This document shows positions 18,599-28,060 of a DNA stretch of 64,000 bases, in pieces. A program made the translations under genes and the position numbers. Within the stretch, counting starts at the first letter, position 1; each line of letters starts with the position of its first letter. Origin of the DNA: Streptomyces taklimakanensis (GTDB lineage: Bacteria > Actinomycetota > Actinomycetes > Streptomycetales > Streptomycetaceae); assembly GCF_009709575.1 (NCBI RefSeq), contig NZ_WIXO01000001.1, forward strand, positions 310,001 through 374,000. Reading direction: 5' to 3'. The notes below the pieces were generated by a model. That model did no database searches. It was not told the DNA's origin and worked only from the letters and a program-made list of their open reading frames with translations.

Positions 18599-20317
18599 TC
18601 ACACCCGCCGTCGGTGCACACGGGCCTCCCAGGGGGAGAGGGTGTACCGGCGTGCCAGGGGTCCGGTGACCGGCACGTTGGCGATCGGGACCTCGGTCCC
18701 CTCCCAGCCGTCGGGGAGGTCGACGGTGAGGTCGGCTCCGCTGATGTTGGCCAGGACGAGCAGTTCGGTTCCTGATGCCGTGTCGTGGCGGGTGAAGGCG
18801 TAGAGCTGCTCGTGGTCCGGGTGGAGCATGTGGAAGTCGCCGTGGGTGACGGCCGGTTCGGTGTGCCGTAGGTCGATGAGGCGGCGGTAGTGGTGGAAGA
18901 CCGAATCCGGGTCGGCGAGCTGGTCCTCGGCGTTGATTTCGAGGTGGTTGGGATTGACCGGGATCCAGGGGGTGCCGGTGGTGAATCCCGCGTGGGGCGA
19001 GGCGTCCCACTGCACGGGGGTGCGGGCGTTGTCCCGTCCCATCGCCCGCAGGCCCGCCAGGACGCGCTCGGGATCGGCGCCGTCGGCGACCGCGTGGGCG
19101 TGGTGGTTGAGGGATTCGATGTCGCGGAAGTCGTCGACGGAGGCGAACGGGGCGTTGGTCATGCCCAACTCCTCGCCCTGGTAGACGTAGGGCGTGCCGC
19201 GGTGCAGGTGGAGGACGGTGGCCAGGGCCTTGGCCGAGCGGTCCCGGTGGGCGGGGCCGTCGTCGCCGAAGCGGGAGACGGCCCGCGGCTGGTCGTGGTT
19301 GCTCCAGTACAGACTGTTCCAGCCGACCTCCGCCAGCCCGGTCTGCCAGCGCCCCAGGGACGCCTTGAGATCGGTCAGCCGCAGCGGACGGGGGTCGAAC
19401 TTCCCGCCGGGACCGTGGTCGAGGCCGACGTGTTCGAAGGTGAAGACCATGTCCACCTCCGCGCGGGCGGGGTCGGTGAACAGCCTCGCCTCGTCCACGG
19501 TGACTCCGGGCATCTCCCCGACGGTGAGCAGCCGGCGGGGGTGGCCGGCGAAGACCTCGCGGTGCATCTCGGCCAGGAACTCGTGGACGCGGGGGCCGCA
19601 GACGTAGTACGGAGAGCCGTCGCCGTAGCGACTTCCTTCGGGGACGTGGCCGTCGGGCAGGGCCGGGTCCTTGGAGATCAGGTTGACGACGTCCATGCGG
19701 AAGCCGTCCACGCCCCGGTCCAGCCACCAGCGCATCATCGCGTACACCGCCTGCCGGACCTTGGGGTTCTCCCAGTTGAGGTCGGGCTGTTTGCGGGAGA
19801 ACAGGTGCAGGTAGTACTCGCCGCTGCCCTCGTCCCACTCCCAGGCCGGGCCCGAGAAGAACGATCCCCAGTTGTTGGGCTCGGCGCCGGGGGTTCCCGG
19901 TTCCATGCCGGCGCGGGCGGGGCGCCAGACGTACCAGTCGCGCATCGGGCCGTCCGCGCCGCCGTCGCGGGAGGCGGTGAACCAGGGGTGCTCGTCGGAG
20001 GTGTGGTTGACCACCAGGTCCATCACCAGCTTCATGCCGCGCTCGTGGACGGCGGCCAGCAGGCGGTCGAAGTCCTCCAGGGTGCCGTAGAGGGGGTCGA
20101 TGCCGCAGTAGTCGCTGATGTCGTAGCCGTTGTCGTCGTGGGGGGAGGGGTAGACGGGCGAGAGCCACAGGACGTCGACGCCGAGCCGGGAGAGGTGGTC
20201 GAGGCGTTCGATGATGCCTTGCAGGTCACCGATGCCGTCCGCGTCGGAGTCGGCGAAGCTGCGCGGGTAGATCTGGTAGACGACGGCGGACTTCCACCAC
20301 GGTTCGGAAGCGGTCAT
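18599..20317 (-). CDS. GH13 alpha-glucosidase (oligo-1,6-glucosidase type)
   Basis: A cytosolic 572-aa alpha-glucosidase that cleaves glucose from malto- or isomalto-oligosaccharides, or sucrose/trehalose-type substrates. The GH13 regions are complete: DLVVNHTS, GFRMDVVN with nucleophile D209, GEMPG with acid/base E268, and NHDQPR with D342. A GIGDLQGI loop follows the first strand as in the GH13_23/31 oligo-1,6-glucosidase group. The ATG at 20317 begins right before the catalytic domain; the longer frame only adds Arg-rich sequence. No ABC transporter or LacI regulator is adjacent. Confidence 0.93.
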   Translation of the reverse strand: MTASEPWWKSAVVYQIYPRSFADSDADGIGDLQGIIERLDHLSRLGVDVLWLSPVYPSPHDDNGYDISDYCGIDPLYGTLEDFDRLLAAVHERGMKLVMDLVVNHTSDEHPWFTASRDGGADGPMRDWYVWRPARAGMEPGTPGAEPNNWGSFFSGPAWEWDEGSGEYYLHLFSRKQPDLNWENPKVRQAVYAMMRWWLDRGVDGFRMDVVNLISKDPALPDGHVPEGSRYGDGSPYYVCGPRVHEFLAEMHREVFAGHPRRLLTVGEMPGVTVDEARLFTDPARAEVDMVFTFEHVGLDHGPGGKFDPRPLRLTDLKASLGRWQTGLAEVGWNSLYWSNHDQPRAVSRFGDDGPAHRDRSAKALATVLHLHRGTPYVYQGEELGMTNAPFASVDDFRDIESLNHHAHAVADGADPERVLAGLRAMGRDNARTPVQWDASPHAGFTTGTPWIPVNPNHLEINAEDQLADPDSVFHHYRRLIDLRHTEPAVTHGDFHMLHPDHEQLYAFTRHDTASGTELLVLANISGADLTVDLPDGWEGTEVPIANVPVTGPLARRYTLSPWEARVHRRRV

Positions 20318-20483
20318 GTGACGGAGCCTCGCACGACTTCGAGGATCGCTCGACACCGGGCGGAGGCGTGCCCGGGCGGAGCGGGGCCGACGGCGACCGA
20401 GGGACGAGGACACGTCGAGCGCCGGCCCGTGGCCGTCGGACGGACGGCACGGCCCCGCGTCCGGTGTGTCGCCCGGCGGCCCT

Positions 20484-21389
20484 CTACACCTCCCCGGCGT
20501 ACGGCGGTTCGGCTCCGGCGCGCGAGCAGGTGACCGCCGCGGCCCGGGCGGCGTACCCCAGGATCCCGGTCCACTCCCGCCGCCCCAACCGAGCCGGCGC
20601 CTCGGCCGACAGCAGATCGCGTTCGGACAACGCGTGCAGCAACGCCGCGTTCACCGTGTCACCGGCCCCGATCGTGTCCACGACCTCGGTCCTCTCCCCC
20701 GGCACGGAGAACTCGTCCCCGCCTCGGGTGAGGACCGTCATCCCGTTCGCGCCCCGGGTCACCACCACCGCGGCGGGGCCCGCGCCCGCCCACTCCCGCG
20801 GGTCGCCCCCGAGCCAGTCGGCGTCCTCCTCGCTCAGCTTCAGCAGCGTCACGTGCCGCAACCAGCCCTCGAACCGCCGGCGGTAGGCGGTCGCGTCCGG
20901 GATCAGTCCGGCCCGGATGTTGGGGTCGAGGGCGACGAACCTCCCCCGTTCCGCCTCCCGCCGCATCAGCTCCTCGTACGCGCTCGCGCCCGGCTCCAGC
21001 ACCAGGGAACACGTGCCGAAGGACAGCGCCCGGGTCTCGGCGGGCAGGTCGGCGGGCGTCCGGAAGAGTCGGTCGGCGGTGCCCTCGACGTAGAAGCGGT
21101 ACTCCGCCGAGCCGTCCGCGCCGACCGACGCGACGGCCAGGGTGGTGGGCTCCGGGCCGCGTTGGACCGGTCCGGTGTCCACCCCTTCCCGCCGCAGCCG
21201 CTCCACCAACGACTCGCCGAAGGCGTCGGTCGAGATCCGGGAGCAGAAGGCGACGTCGGCGCCGAGGCGTCCGAGCGCGACGGCCGTGTTGTACGGACCT
21301 CCGCCGCGCGCGGGCAGCAGCGGCGCCAGGGCGTCACCGCGGTTCCGCGGCACCAGGTCGATCAGGGCTTCGCCGGCGACGACGATCAC
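20484..21389 (-). CDS. PfkB family carbohydrate kinase (fructokinase-like)
   Basis: A ribokinase-fold sugar kinase of 301 aa. It has an N-terminal GGGPYNTAVALGRLG substrate signature and the C-terminal DTIGAGDTVNAALL anion hole, where Asp is the catalytic base. The best guess is fructose to fructose-6-phosphate, supported by similarity to bacterial fructokinases and by the neighbouring fructose PTS operon. The GTG at 21389 has GGAAGGAA about 9 nt upstream and a good promoter with an inverted repeat about 135-180 bp upstream. Confidence 0.87.
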   Translation of the reverse strand: MIVVAGEALIDLVPRNRGDALAPLLPARGGGPYNTAVALGRLGADVAFCSRISTDAFGESLVERLRREGVDTGPVQRGPEPTTLAVASVGADGSAEYRFYVEGTADRLFRTPADLPAETRALSFGTCSLVLEPGASAYEELMRREAERGRFVALDPNIRAGLIPDATAYRRRFEGWLRHVTLLKLSEEDADWLGGDPREWAGAGPAAVVVTRGANGMTVLTRGGDEFSVPGERTEVVDTIGAGDTVNAALLHALSERDLLSAEAPARLGRREWTGILGYAARAAAVTCSRAGAEPPYAGEV

Positions 21390-21522
21390 GGTCGGGCGTT
21401 CCTTCCGGTGGAAGTGGGACGGGCCGGGGACGGGCTGCGGGAGACGGGGTGGGGCGGCCGTGCCGCGGCCCGGTCGCCGAGTGTCCGCTCCGTCCCGAAG
21501 AGGATGCCCGGAACGACGGGCG

Positions 21523-21569
21523 TAACCTTTCTGCCGCCCGGGCGTTGTCAAGGTATCGCGTGCACAACG
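21523..21569 (-). promoter_or_regulatory. promoter with overlapping dyad for the PfkB kinase gene
   Basis: On the minus strand TTGACA (21546-21551) and AGGTTA (21523-21528) are separated by 17 bp, a good sigma-70-type promoter. CGTTGT (21543-21548) and ACAACG (21564-21569) form a 6-bp dyad covering the -35 box, which suits a repressor of the LacI type. The regulator is not identified. Confidence 0.6.
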
Positions 21570-21597
21570 ATCCGTCCCCCCCACGGATGCGCGACAC

Positions 21598-21633
21598 CGG
21601 GACCCGGAGCAGCCCCCCGTGCTCCGGGTCCCG
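21598..21633 (-). terminator. terminator of the fru-pts operon
   Basis: A perfect 14-bp stem, 21598-21611 with 21620-21633, around an 8-nt loop. It lies about 130 bp after the stop codon of the leftward ptsI gene and before the kinase promoter. Confidence 0.75.
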
Positions 21634-21764
21634 CCACGTTCCGCGGGGTGGCCGGGCGGTGAGTACGGCGACGTTCCACGCGCGGGGAGCGGGCCGGGCC
21701 CGTCGTCCTCAGGACGAGATCGCCAGGACGGGGACGCGTCGACGTCCTCGCCCCCGACGAGGCG

Positions 21765-23498
21765 TCAGCCGAGTGCCTCCGACACCGCCGCGCGCGCCGA
21801 GGCGGCGTCGGAGGCGGTGAGCGCGAGGTCCGCGAGGCGCCTGCAGTCGTCGAGCGTGTGGGCGGCCAATGACGCCCGCACCTCCCCCAGCCGGCCGGGG
21901 GCCGCCGACAGGCTCGTCACGCCCAATCCCGTCAGGACGAGGGCGAGCGTCGGGTCGGCCGCGGCCTCGCCGCACACCCCGACCGGACGGCCGTGCCGGG
22001 CGCCCTCGCGCGCCGTCGTGCCCACCAGGTCCAGCAGGGCCGGTTGCCAGGGGTCCAGCAGTTCGGCGAGGGAGCCGAGGGTCCGGTCGGCCGCGAAGGT
22101 GTACTGGGCGAGGTCGTTGGTGCCGATGCTGAGGAAGTCGCACGCCCGCGCCAGCTCTCCGGAGCGCAGGGCCGCCGCGGGCACCTCCACCATGGAACCC
22201 GCCACCGGAAGGCCGTGGGCACGCACCCGTGCGGCGAAGTCCGCGGCCTCGCGCGGCAGCGACACCATGGGCGCCATCACCCACACCTCGGCCCCGCTGC
22301 CGTCGGCGGCCCGGGCGACGGCGGCCAGTTGGGTCTCCAGCAACCGCGGATCGCGCACGGTGGCCCGCAGTCCACGCACCCCCAGGGCCGGGTTCTGCTC
22401 GTCGGCGGCGGTGACGAACGGCAGCGGCTTGTCGGCCCCCGCGTCCAGGGTCCGCACGACGACGCGGCGCCCGGCGAAGGCGGTGAAGACCTCGCGGTAG
22501 GCGGCGGTCTGTTCCTCCAGGCCCGGTGCCTCGGCGCGGTCGAGGAAGAGGAACTCGGTGCGGAACAGACCCACGCCCTCGCTGTCGGCCGCCGCCGCGT
22601 CCGGGAGTTCACCGAGCCCGCCCAGGTTGACCAGCAGCTTCACCGGCCGGCCGTCGGCGGTGCGGCCGGGCCCGTGGGCCCGTGCCACCCGCTCGCGACG
22701 GCGCCTGTCCCCTTCGGCCGCCTCGGCTACGGCCTCGGGACTCGGGTCGGTCCGGACGGTGCCGGCGGCTCCGTCGACGAGCACCTCGCGGCCGTCGGCC
22801 AGGTCGGCCGCGCCGGCGCAGCCGACCACGGCGGGCAGCCCGAGCGTCCTGGCCAGGATGGCGGTGTGGCTGGTGGGTCCACCGCGCTCGGTGACCAGGG
22901 CCACCACCCGCCGCGGGTCGAGCAGGGCGGTGTCGGCGGGCGCGAGGTCCTCGGCGACCAGGACGTGGGGGTGTCCGGGGTCGGGGAGACCGGGCATGGG
23001 CAGGCCCAGCAGTCGGGCGACCGAGCGGTCCCGCAGGTCGTCCAGGTCGGCGACCCGCTCCGCGAAGTAACCGCCGGCCGCCTCCAGTGCGGTGCGGAAC
23101 TCCCCGAAGGCGACGGCGAGGGCGTGCGCCCCGTCGGTGCCCTCCGCCACCAGCGCCTCGGCCCGGTCGCCCAGTGCGGGGTCGTCGGCCATCAGTGCCT
23201 GTGCGGAGAGCACCTCGCTCGCCGTTCCGTCGGTGGCCTCGGCGCGCCGCCTCAGGTCGGTGGCGGTCTCGCGCAGCGCGCGGCGTACCGCCGCGCGCTC
23301 GTCCGGGATCCGGTCGGGGGCGACGGTGTGCGGGGCGGGGAGGGCGGGCGGTGCCGCCATGCGGGCGACGGGGCCGACCGCGCTGCCGCCCCCGACCCCG
23401 ATGCCGATCAGTACCGGTGCCGCCGCGTCCGCGGCGGGAGCCGCCCCGGCGGTCGGCCCGACGATCGGCTCGGCGATCGGCTCGATCGGCTCCGTCAC
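21765..23498 (-). CDS. ptsI: PTS enzyme I (phosphoenolpyruvate-protein phosphotransferase)
   Basis: The first PTS enzyme: takes phosphate from phosphoenolpyruvate onto its own histidine and passes it to HPr. The 577 aa have the N-terminal HPr-binding domain, the phosphohistidine domain with H211 in GGPTSHTAILART, and the C-terminal PEP-binding barrel with GVGLFRTEFLFL, DFLSIGTNDLAQYTFAADR and the active-site Cys in GVCGEAA. An Ala/Pro-rich extension of about 25 residues precedes the conserved start. It overlaps ptsH by 4 nt (ATGA). Confidence 0.96.
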   Translation of the reverse strand: MTEPIEPIAEPIVGPTAGAAPAADAAAPVLIGIGVGGGSAVGPVARMAAPPALPAPHTVAPDRIPDERAAVRRALRETATDLRRRAEATDGTASEVLSAQALMADDPALGDRAEALVAEGTDGAHALAVAFGEFRTALEAAGGYFAERVADLDDLRDRSVARLLGLPMPGLPDPGHPHVLVAEDLAPADTALLDPRRVVALVTERGGPTSHTAILARTLGLPAVVGCAGAADLADGREVLVDGAAGTVRTDPSPEAVAEAAEGDRRRRERVARAHGPGRTADGRPVKLLVNLGGLGELPDAAAADSEGVGLFRTEFLFLDRAEAPGLEEQTAAYREVFTAFAGRRVVVRTLDAGADKPLPFVTAADEQNPALGVRGLRATVRDPRLLETQLAAVARAADGSGAEVWVMAPMVSLPREAADFAARVRAHGLPVAGSMVEVPAAALRSGELARACDFLSIGTNDLAQYTFAADRTLGSLAELLDPWQPALLDLVGTTAREGARHGRPVGVCGEAAADPTLALVLTGLGVTSLSAAPGRLGEVRASLAAHTLDDCRRLADLALTASDAASARAAVSEALG

Positions 23499-23773
23499 CG
23501 CGACTCCTCGGCGTCCAGGTCGCTCGCCAGGAGCCCGGCCAGTTCCTCGACGGCCTCCTCGGCGCCCTCGCCCTCGGCGGTCAGCACCACGGAGTCGCCG
23601 TGTCCGGCGCCCAGGGCGAGCACGGAGAGCAGGCTACGGGCGTCGACCGGCGCCTGCCCCTCGCGGGCGATGGTCACCTCGACCGGCCGGCGGGCGGCGG
23701 CCTGGACGAACAGCGAGGCCGGGCGGGCGTGCAGTCCGCTGCGGGAGCCTATGACGACGGTGCGCTGGGGCAT
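23495..23773 (-). CDS. ptsH: HPr phosphocarrier protein
   Basis: The small PTS carrier between enzyme I and the fructose EIIA. The 92 aa contain the active H15 in RSGLHARPAS. A serine at 47 in ARSLLSVLALG is at the position of the regulatory Ser46 of firmicute HPr. The ATG at 23773 is chosen over an upstream frame because it gives the standard N-terminus and has GGAAG about 8 nt upstream. It lies 102 bp downstream of fruA and is coupled to ptsI by a 4-nt overlap. Confidence 0.95.
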   Translation of the reverse strand: MPQRTVVIGSRSGLHARPASLFVQAAARRPVEVTIAREGQAPVDARSLLSVLALGAGHGDSVVLTAEGEGAEEAVEELAGLLASDLDAEESR

Positions 23774-23875
23774 GGGGATCACTTCCGTTGGGTGGTGGGG
23801 AGAACGGCCGGACGCGCGGGGCACGGCGGTGGGCGCCGGCGCGTCCGGCCGGGGTCCGTACGGTCCGGGGCGGGG

Positions 23876-25936
23876 TCAGGCGGCCACCGGTGCCTTCGAC
23901 TCGGTCCCGGTGGTCGCGGTCCGCCCGCCGTCCGACGCCTCGCGGCCGCTCTTGAGGAGGACGACCAGGGTGGTGGCGATCACCGTGCCGGCGGCGATCG
24001 CCACCAGGTGGAGCAGCGGACCGCCGATCAGCGGCACCACGAAGACGCCGCCGTGCGGAGCGCGCAGAGTGGCGCCGAAGGCCATGGACAGGGCTCCGGT
24101 GACCGCGCCGCCGGCCATCACGGACGGGATGACCCGCAGCGGGTCGGCGGCGGCGAAGGGGATGGCGCCCTCGGTGATGAACGAGGCGCCCAGCACCCAG
24201 GCCGCCTTGCCGTTCTCCCGCTCGGTCCGGGTGAACAACCTGCCGCGCACCGTCGTGGCCAGCGCCATCGCCAGCGGCGGCACCATGCCGGCGGCCATCA
24301 CGGCGGCCATCACCTTCAGGCTGCCGTCGTTGGGCGTGGTCAGGCCGCCGACGGCGAAGGCGTAGGCCACCTTGTTGAGGGGGCCGCCCAGGTCGAAGCA
24401 CATCATCAGGCCGAGCACGGCGCCCAGGACGGCCGCGTTGGAGCCGGACAGACCGCTCAACCAGTCGGTGAGCGCCTTCTGGAGGGCGGCGATCGGCTCG
24501 CCGACCACCACGAACATCAGGAAGCCGACGGCCGCCGAGCCCAGGAGCGGGATCACCAGGACGGGCATGATGCCGCGCAGGGTCGCCGGGATCTCGACCC
24601 GCTGGATCGCCATCACCACGCCGCCCGCGATCAGACCGGCGACGAGGCCGCCGAGGAAGCCCGCCTCGACGGTGACGGCGACGGCGCCGCCGACGAATCC
24701 GGGTACCAGTCCGGGGCGGTCGGCCATGCCGTAGGCGATGTACCCGGCGAGGACGGGCACGAGGAAGCCGAAGGCGGCGCCGCCGACCTGGTTGAGCAGG
24801 GCGGCCCAGCTCTCGGTCTCGGTCCACACGAAGTGCTCGGCCACGGACTCCGCGTTCGCGATCTCGTAGCCGCCGAGCGCGAAGGAGAGGGCGATGAGCA
24901 GACCGCCCGCGGCGACGAACGGGACCATGTAGCTCACGCCGCTCATCAGGTAGCGGCGCAGCCGGGAACCGAAGCCCTCGCCGGACCCGGGGGTGTGGTC
25001 ACCGGCTCGGTCGTCGGCGTCGCCGGCGCCGTCCGCGCCGGCGGCGGGTGCGGTCTCGCCGCGGGCCGCCTTGGCCCGTACCTGTTCGATCAGTTCGGCG
25101 GGCCGGTTGACGGCGGTCTTCACCCCGACGTCGACGGTGGGCTTGCCCGCGAAGCGGGCCCGTTCCCGCACCTCCACGTCGTGCGCGAGGATCACACCGT
25201 CGGCCGCGGCGATCGTCTCCGGGGCCAGCCGGGTGAACCCGGCCGACCCCTGGGTCTCGACGACCACCTCGACACCGGCCTCCCGTCCGGCCCGTTCCAG
25301 GGCCTCGGCCGCCATGTAGGTGTGGGCGATGCCGGTCGGGCAGGAGGTGACGGCGACGATCCGGAAGGGTGCGGCGGGGGGTTCGTCCGCCGGCTCCTCC
25401 CCGGGCCGCTCCCGCTCCTCCCCCGGCGCCGTCCCGGCGTCGGCGGGCGCCTCCGCGGTGCCCCCTTCACCGGGAGGTCCGGCGGGTGGCTCGTCGCCGC
25501 GCACCAGGGCGGCCGCGGCCGCCGCGTCGCCGGCGGCGCGCAGCGTGGCCGTGAAGTCCTCGTCGGCCAGTCGGCGGGCCAGGGCGGAGAGGATCGTCAG
25601 GTGGTCGGAGTGCGCTCCGGCCGGTGCGGCGATCAGGAAGACCAGGTCGGCCGGGCGGCCGTCCGGGGCGCCGAAATCGATGCCGGTGCCGCTGCGTCCG
25701 AAGGCCAGGGTCGGCTCCGTGACGTGTTCGCTGCGGCAGTGCGGGATGGCGATGCCGCCCTCCAGACCGGTCGGCATCTGCGCCTCGCGCGCGGCCACGT
25801 CGGCGAGGAGGCCGTCGAGGTCGGTGACGCGTCCGACCCCGGCCATCCGCTCGGCGAGCGACCGCACGGCCGCTTCCCTGGTGTCGGCGGACAGGTCGAG
25901 GTCGACCAGTTCCGCGGTGATCAACTCACTCATCAC
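23876..25936 (-). CDS. fruA: fructose-specific PTS permease EIIABC
   Basis: Imports fructose and phosphorylates it to fructose-1-phosphate. All three parts are fused in 686 aa: EIIA (about 1-150, H66 in GGIAIPHCRSEH), a Pro/Glu/Gly-rich linker, EIIB (about 190-290, C199 in VTSCPTGIAHTYMAAEAL), a second linker, then EIIC (about 325-665) with about eight to ten membrane helices starting with GVSYMVPFVAAGGLLIALSF. The order A-B-C is that of Streptomyces FruA. The gene lies 100 bp downstream of fruK and upstream of ptsH-ptsI, so sugar-specific and general PTS genes share one transcript. Confidence 0.96.
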   Translation of the reverse strand: MMSELITAELVDLDLSADTREAAVRSLAERMAGVGRVTDLDGLLADVAAREAQMPTGLEGGIAIPHCRSEHVTEPTLAFGRSGTGIDFGAPDGRPADLVFLIAAPAGAHSDHLTILSALARRLADEDFTATLRAAGDAAAAAALVRGDEPPAGPPGEGGTAEAPADAGTAPGEERERPGEEPADEPPAAPFRIVAVTSCPTGIAHTYMAAEALERAGREAGVEVVVETQGSAGFTRLAPETIAAADGVILAHDVEVRERARFAGKPTVDVGVKTAVNRPAELIEQVRAKAARGETAPAAGADGAGDADDRAGDHTPGSGEGFGSRLRRYLMSGVSYMVPFVAAGGLLIALSFALGGYEIANAESVAEHFVWTETESWAALLNQVGGAAFGFLVPVLAGYIAYGMADRPGLVPGFVGGAVAVTVEAGFLGGLVAGLIAGGVVMAIQRVEIPATLRGIMPVLVIPLLGSAAVGFLMFVVVGEPIAALQKALTDWLSGLSGSNAAVLGAVLGLMMCFDLGGPLNKVAYAFAVGGLTTPNDGSLKVMAAVMAAGMVPPLAMALATTVRGRLFTRTERENGKAAWVLGASFITEGAIPFAAADPLRVIPSVMAGGAVTGALSMAFGATLRAPHGGVFVVPLIGGPLLHLVAIAAGTVIATTLVVLLKSGREASDGGRTATTGTESKAPVAA

Positions 25937-26036
25937 GCGGCTCCTTGCTCGCGTACCGCCCGGTGGGCGGAGGGGTTCGGGAGGTGGGGGCCCCGGTGGG
26001 CCCGCCGGATCGGCGGAAACGGGCGGTGGCGGGGGC

Positions 26037-26984
26037 TCACGGCGCCGGTTCCGTCAGGGCGCGGTCGAGGGGGACGTCCGCGGTGGTGGTGACCGCCGCC
26101 GGGTCCAGGTCGGCCGGGGTCGGCATGGCGCTGCCGGGCAGTTGCACGGCGGCGGCGCCGTGGGCGACGGCCGCCGCGAGCGCTCCGGGCCCGGCGCCCC
26201 CGGCGGCCAGGAAGCCCGCCAGTGAGGCGTCGCCCGCGCCGACGTCGCTGCGCACCGCGGCGACCGGGGCGCGACCGAAGTGCGCGCCGTCGTCGTCGAC
26301 CAGGAGTTGGCCGTCGGCCCCGAGGCTGGCCAGGACCGCCCGGGCACCGCGTTCGCGCAGTTCCTCGGCGGCCTTGACGGCGTCGCCGACCGTGGTCAGG
26401 GGACGCCCGACGACCTCGGCGAGTTCCGCCGCGTTCGGCTTGACCACGTCCGGCCGCTCCTCCAGCGCCGCGGCCAGGGCGGCTCCGGAGGTGTCCAGGG
26501 CGATCCGTGCTCCGGCCCGGTGGGCGCGGCGGACCAGTTCGGCGTACCACCGGGGCCGCAGCCCGCGCGGGAGGCTGCCGCAGCAGGCGATCCAGTCGAC
26601 ACCGGACGAACGCGTCCGCACGGCCTCCAGCAGCGCCTCGGCCTCGGCGGGGGTGAGTTCGGGGCCGGGGGCGTTGACCTTGGTGAGCGTTCCGTCGGGT
26701 TCGACCAGGGTGATGTTGACCCGGGTGGAACCGGCGATCGGGACGCCCACCGCCTCGATGCCGCGTTCGCCGAGCAGTCGGGCGAGCACCTCGCCCTCCG
26801 GTCCGCCGAGCGGGACGATCGCGACCGTTCGACGGCCGGCCGCCGCGACGGCACGGGAGACGTTGACGCCCTTGCCGCCGGGATCGACCCGGTCGGCTCC
26901 GGCCCGCAGGACCGTGCCGCGCCGGAGGACCGGCAGTTCGTAGGCGCGGTCCAGGCTCGGGTTGGGGGTGACGGTGAGGATCAT
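26037..26984 (-). CDS. fruK: 1-phosphofructokinase
   Basis: Turns fructose-1-phosphate from FruA into fructose-1,6-bisphosphate. It is a 315-aa PfkB kinase with ILTVTPNPSLDRAYEL at the start, DPGGKGVNVSRA for substrate binding and SDVGAGDASLAGF with the catalytic Asp. Its ATG overlaps the fruR stop by 4 nt. Position between fruR and fruA is the classic fruRKA order. Confidence 0.95.
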   Translation of the reverse strand: MILTVTPNPSLDRAYELPVLRRGTVLRAGADRVDPGGKGVNVSRAVAAAGRRTVAIVPLGGPEGEVLARLLGERGIEAVGVPIAGSTRVNITLVEPDGTLTKVNAPGPELTPAEAEALLEAVRTRSSGVDWIACCGSLPRGLRPRWYAELVRRAHRAGARIALDTSGAALAAALEERPDVVKPNAAELAEVVGRPLTTVGDAVKAAEELRERGARAVLASLGADGQLLVDDDGAHFGRAPVAAVRSDVGAGDASLAGFLAAGGAGPGALAAAVAHGAAAVQLPGSAMPTPADLDPAAVTTTADVPLDRALTEPAP

Positions 26985-27742
26985 GCGCGCACCACCCGCG
27001 TGCCCCGGCGCTCGATGGCGCGGGCGTCATCGGCGTCCAGTCCGGTGTCGGTGACGAGCAGGTCGACGTCGGAGAGGTCGGCGAAGCGGGCGAAGTGCTC
27101 CTGCCCGAACTTGCCGGAGTCGGCGAGCAGGACGACCCGCCGGGCGGCCGCGACGGCGGCGCGTTTGACGGCGGCCTCCGCCAGGTCGGGAGTGGTCAGG
27201 CCGCCGTCGGGTGAGAAGCCGTTGGTGGCGAGGAAGAGCACGTCGGCGTTGATCTCGCCGTAGGCGCGCAGGGCCCAGGAGTCCACGGCGGCCCGGGTGC
27301 GGTGCCGGACGCGGCCGCCGACGAGGTGGAGCGCGATGCCGGGATGGTCGGCGAGCCGGGCGGCGACGGGCAGCGCGTGGGTGACGACGGTGAGGACGGA
27401 GTCCACGGGGATGCCGGCGGCGAAGCGGGCGATGGTGGTGCCCGCGTCGAGGATCACGCTTCCGTCGAGGGGGAGTTCGGCCAGCGCGGCGCGTGCGACG
27501 CGTTCCTTCTCGTCGGTGGCGACGGCGTCGCGCTCGACGACGTCGGGCTCGAAGTCGAGGCGGCCGACGGGGATGGCGCCCCCGTGGACACGGCGGACCA
27601 GTCCGGCGCGGTCGAGGACCTTCAGATCGCGCCGCACGGTCTCGGCGGTCACCCGGAACTCCTCGGCCAGGGTCGGCACGTCGACCCGTCCGCTCTCGCG
27701 GGCCATGCGCAGGATCTCCTGCTGACGCTCCGCTGCATACAT
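26981..27742 (-). CDS. fruR: DeoR family regulator of the fructose operon
   Basis: A 253-aa DeoR-type repressor: N-terminal winged helix (residues 1-60, RQQEILRMARESGRVDVPTL and VTAETVRRDLKVLDRAGLVR), C-terminal sugar-phosphate sensor of the ISOCOT fold (ILDAGTTIARFA, FLATNGFSPDGGLTT). Fructose-1-phosphate is the usual effector. An ATG 21 nt upstream is possible, but MYAAERQQEIL matches the normal start of actinobacterial FruR; neither has a clear Shine-Dalgarno. It is the first gene of the operon, so it probably controls itself. Confidence 0.9.
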   Translation of the reverse strand: MYAAERQQEILRMARESGRVDVPTLAEEFRVTAETVRRDLKVLDRAGLVRRVHGGAIPVGRLDFEPDVVERDAVATDEKERVARAALAELPLDGSVILDAGTTIARFAAGIPVDSVLTVVTHALPVAARLADHPGIALHLVGGRVRHRTRAAVDSWALRAYGEINADVLFLATNGFSPDGGLTTPDLAEAAVKRAAVAAARRVVLLADSGKFGQEHFARFADLSDVDLLVTDTGLDADDARAIERRGTRVVRA

Positions 27743-27787
27743 GTGGTTTCGTGTCCGTTTCATGCCCGGTCTTGTTGGCGTGCCGCC

Positions 27788-27816
27788 ATGTTAGGGGCGA
27801 GTGACCAGGAAGTAAA
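27788..27816 (-). promoter_or_regulatory. promoter of the fru-pts operon
   Basis: Minus strand: TTTACT (27811-27816) and TAACAT (27788-27793) with an ideal 17-bp spacer. Transcription would start near 27781, about 40 nt before the fruR ATG at 27742. This is the only good promoter seen for the six-kilobase operon. Confidence 0.65.
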
Positions 27817-27855
27817 CAGGGACGGGCATTCATTCGGGCAGGAACGGACACCACC

Positions 27856-27893
<38 letters not shown>

Positions 27894-28060
27894 GCGGGAG
27901 CGGACCCACCGGAGCCGCACCGGAAGTCCGGCCTCGGGGAACACCGGTACAGCGGTTGACGGTGAGAAGGATCATGGTCGGCTAGCACACCGGTCGGAGG
28001 CTCCGCTCGGGTTCGCAGGAAGATCGCCGGGCGGTTCCCGGGCCGGCTACGGTCCGCTTC

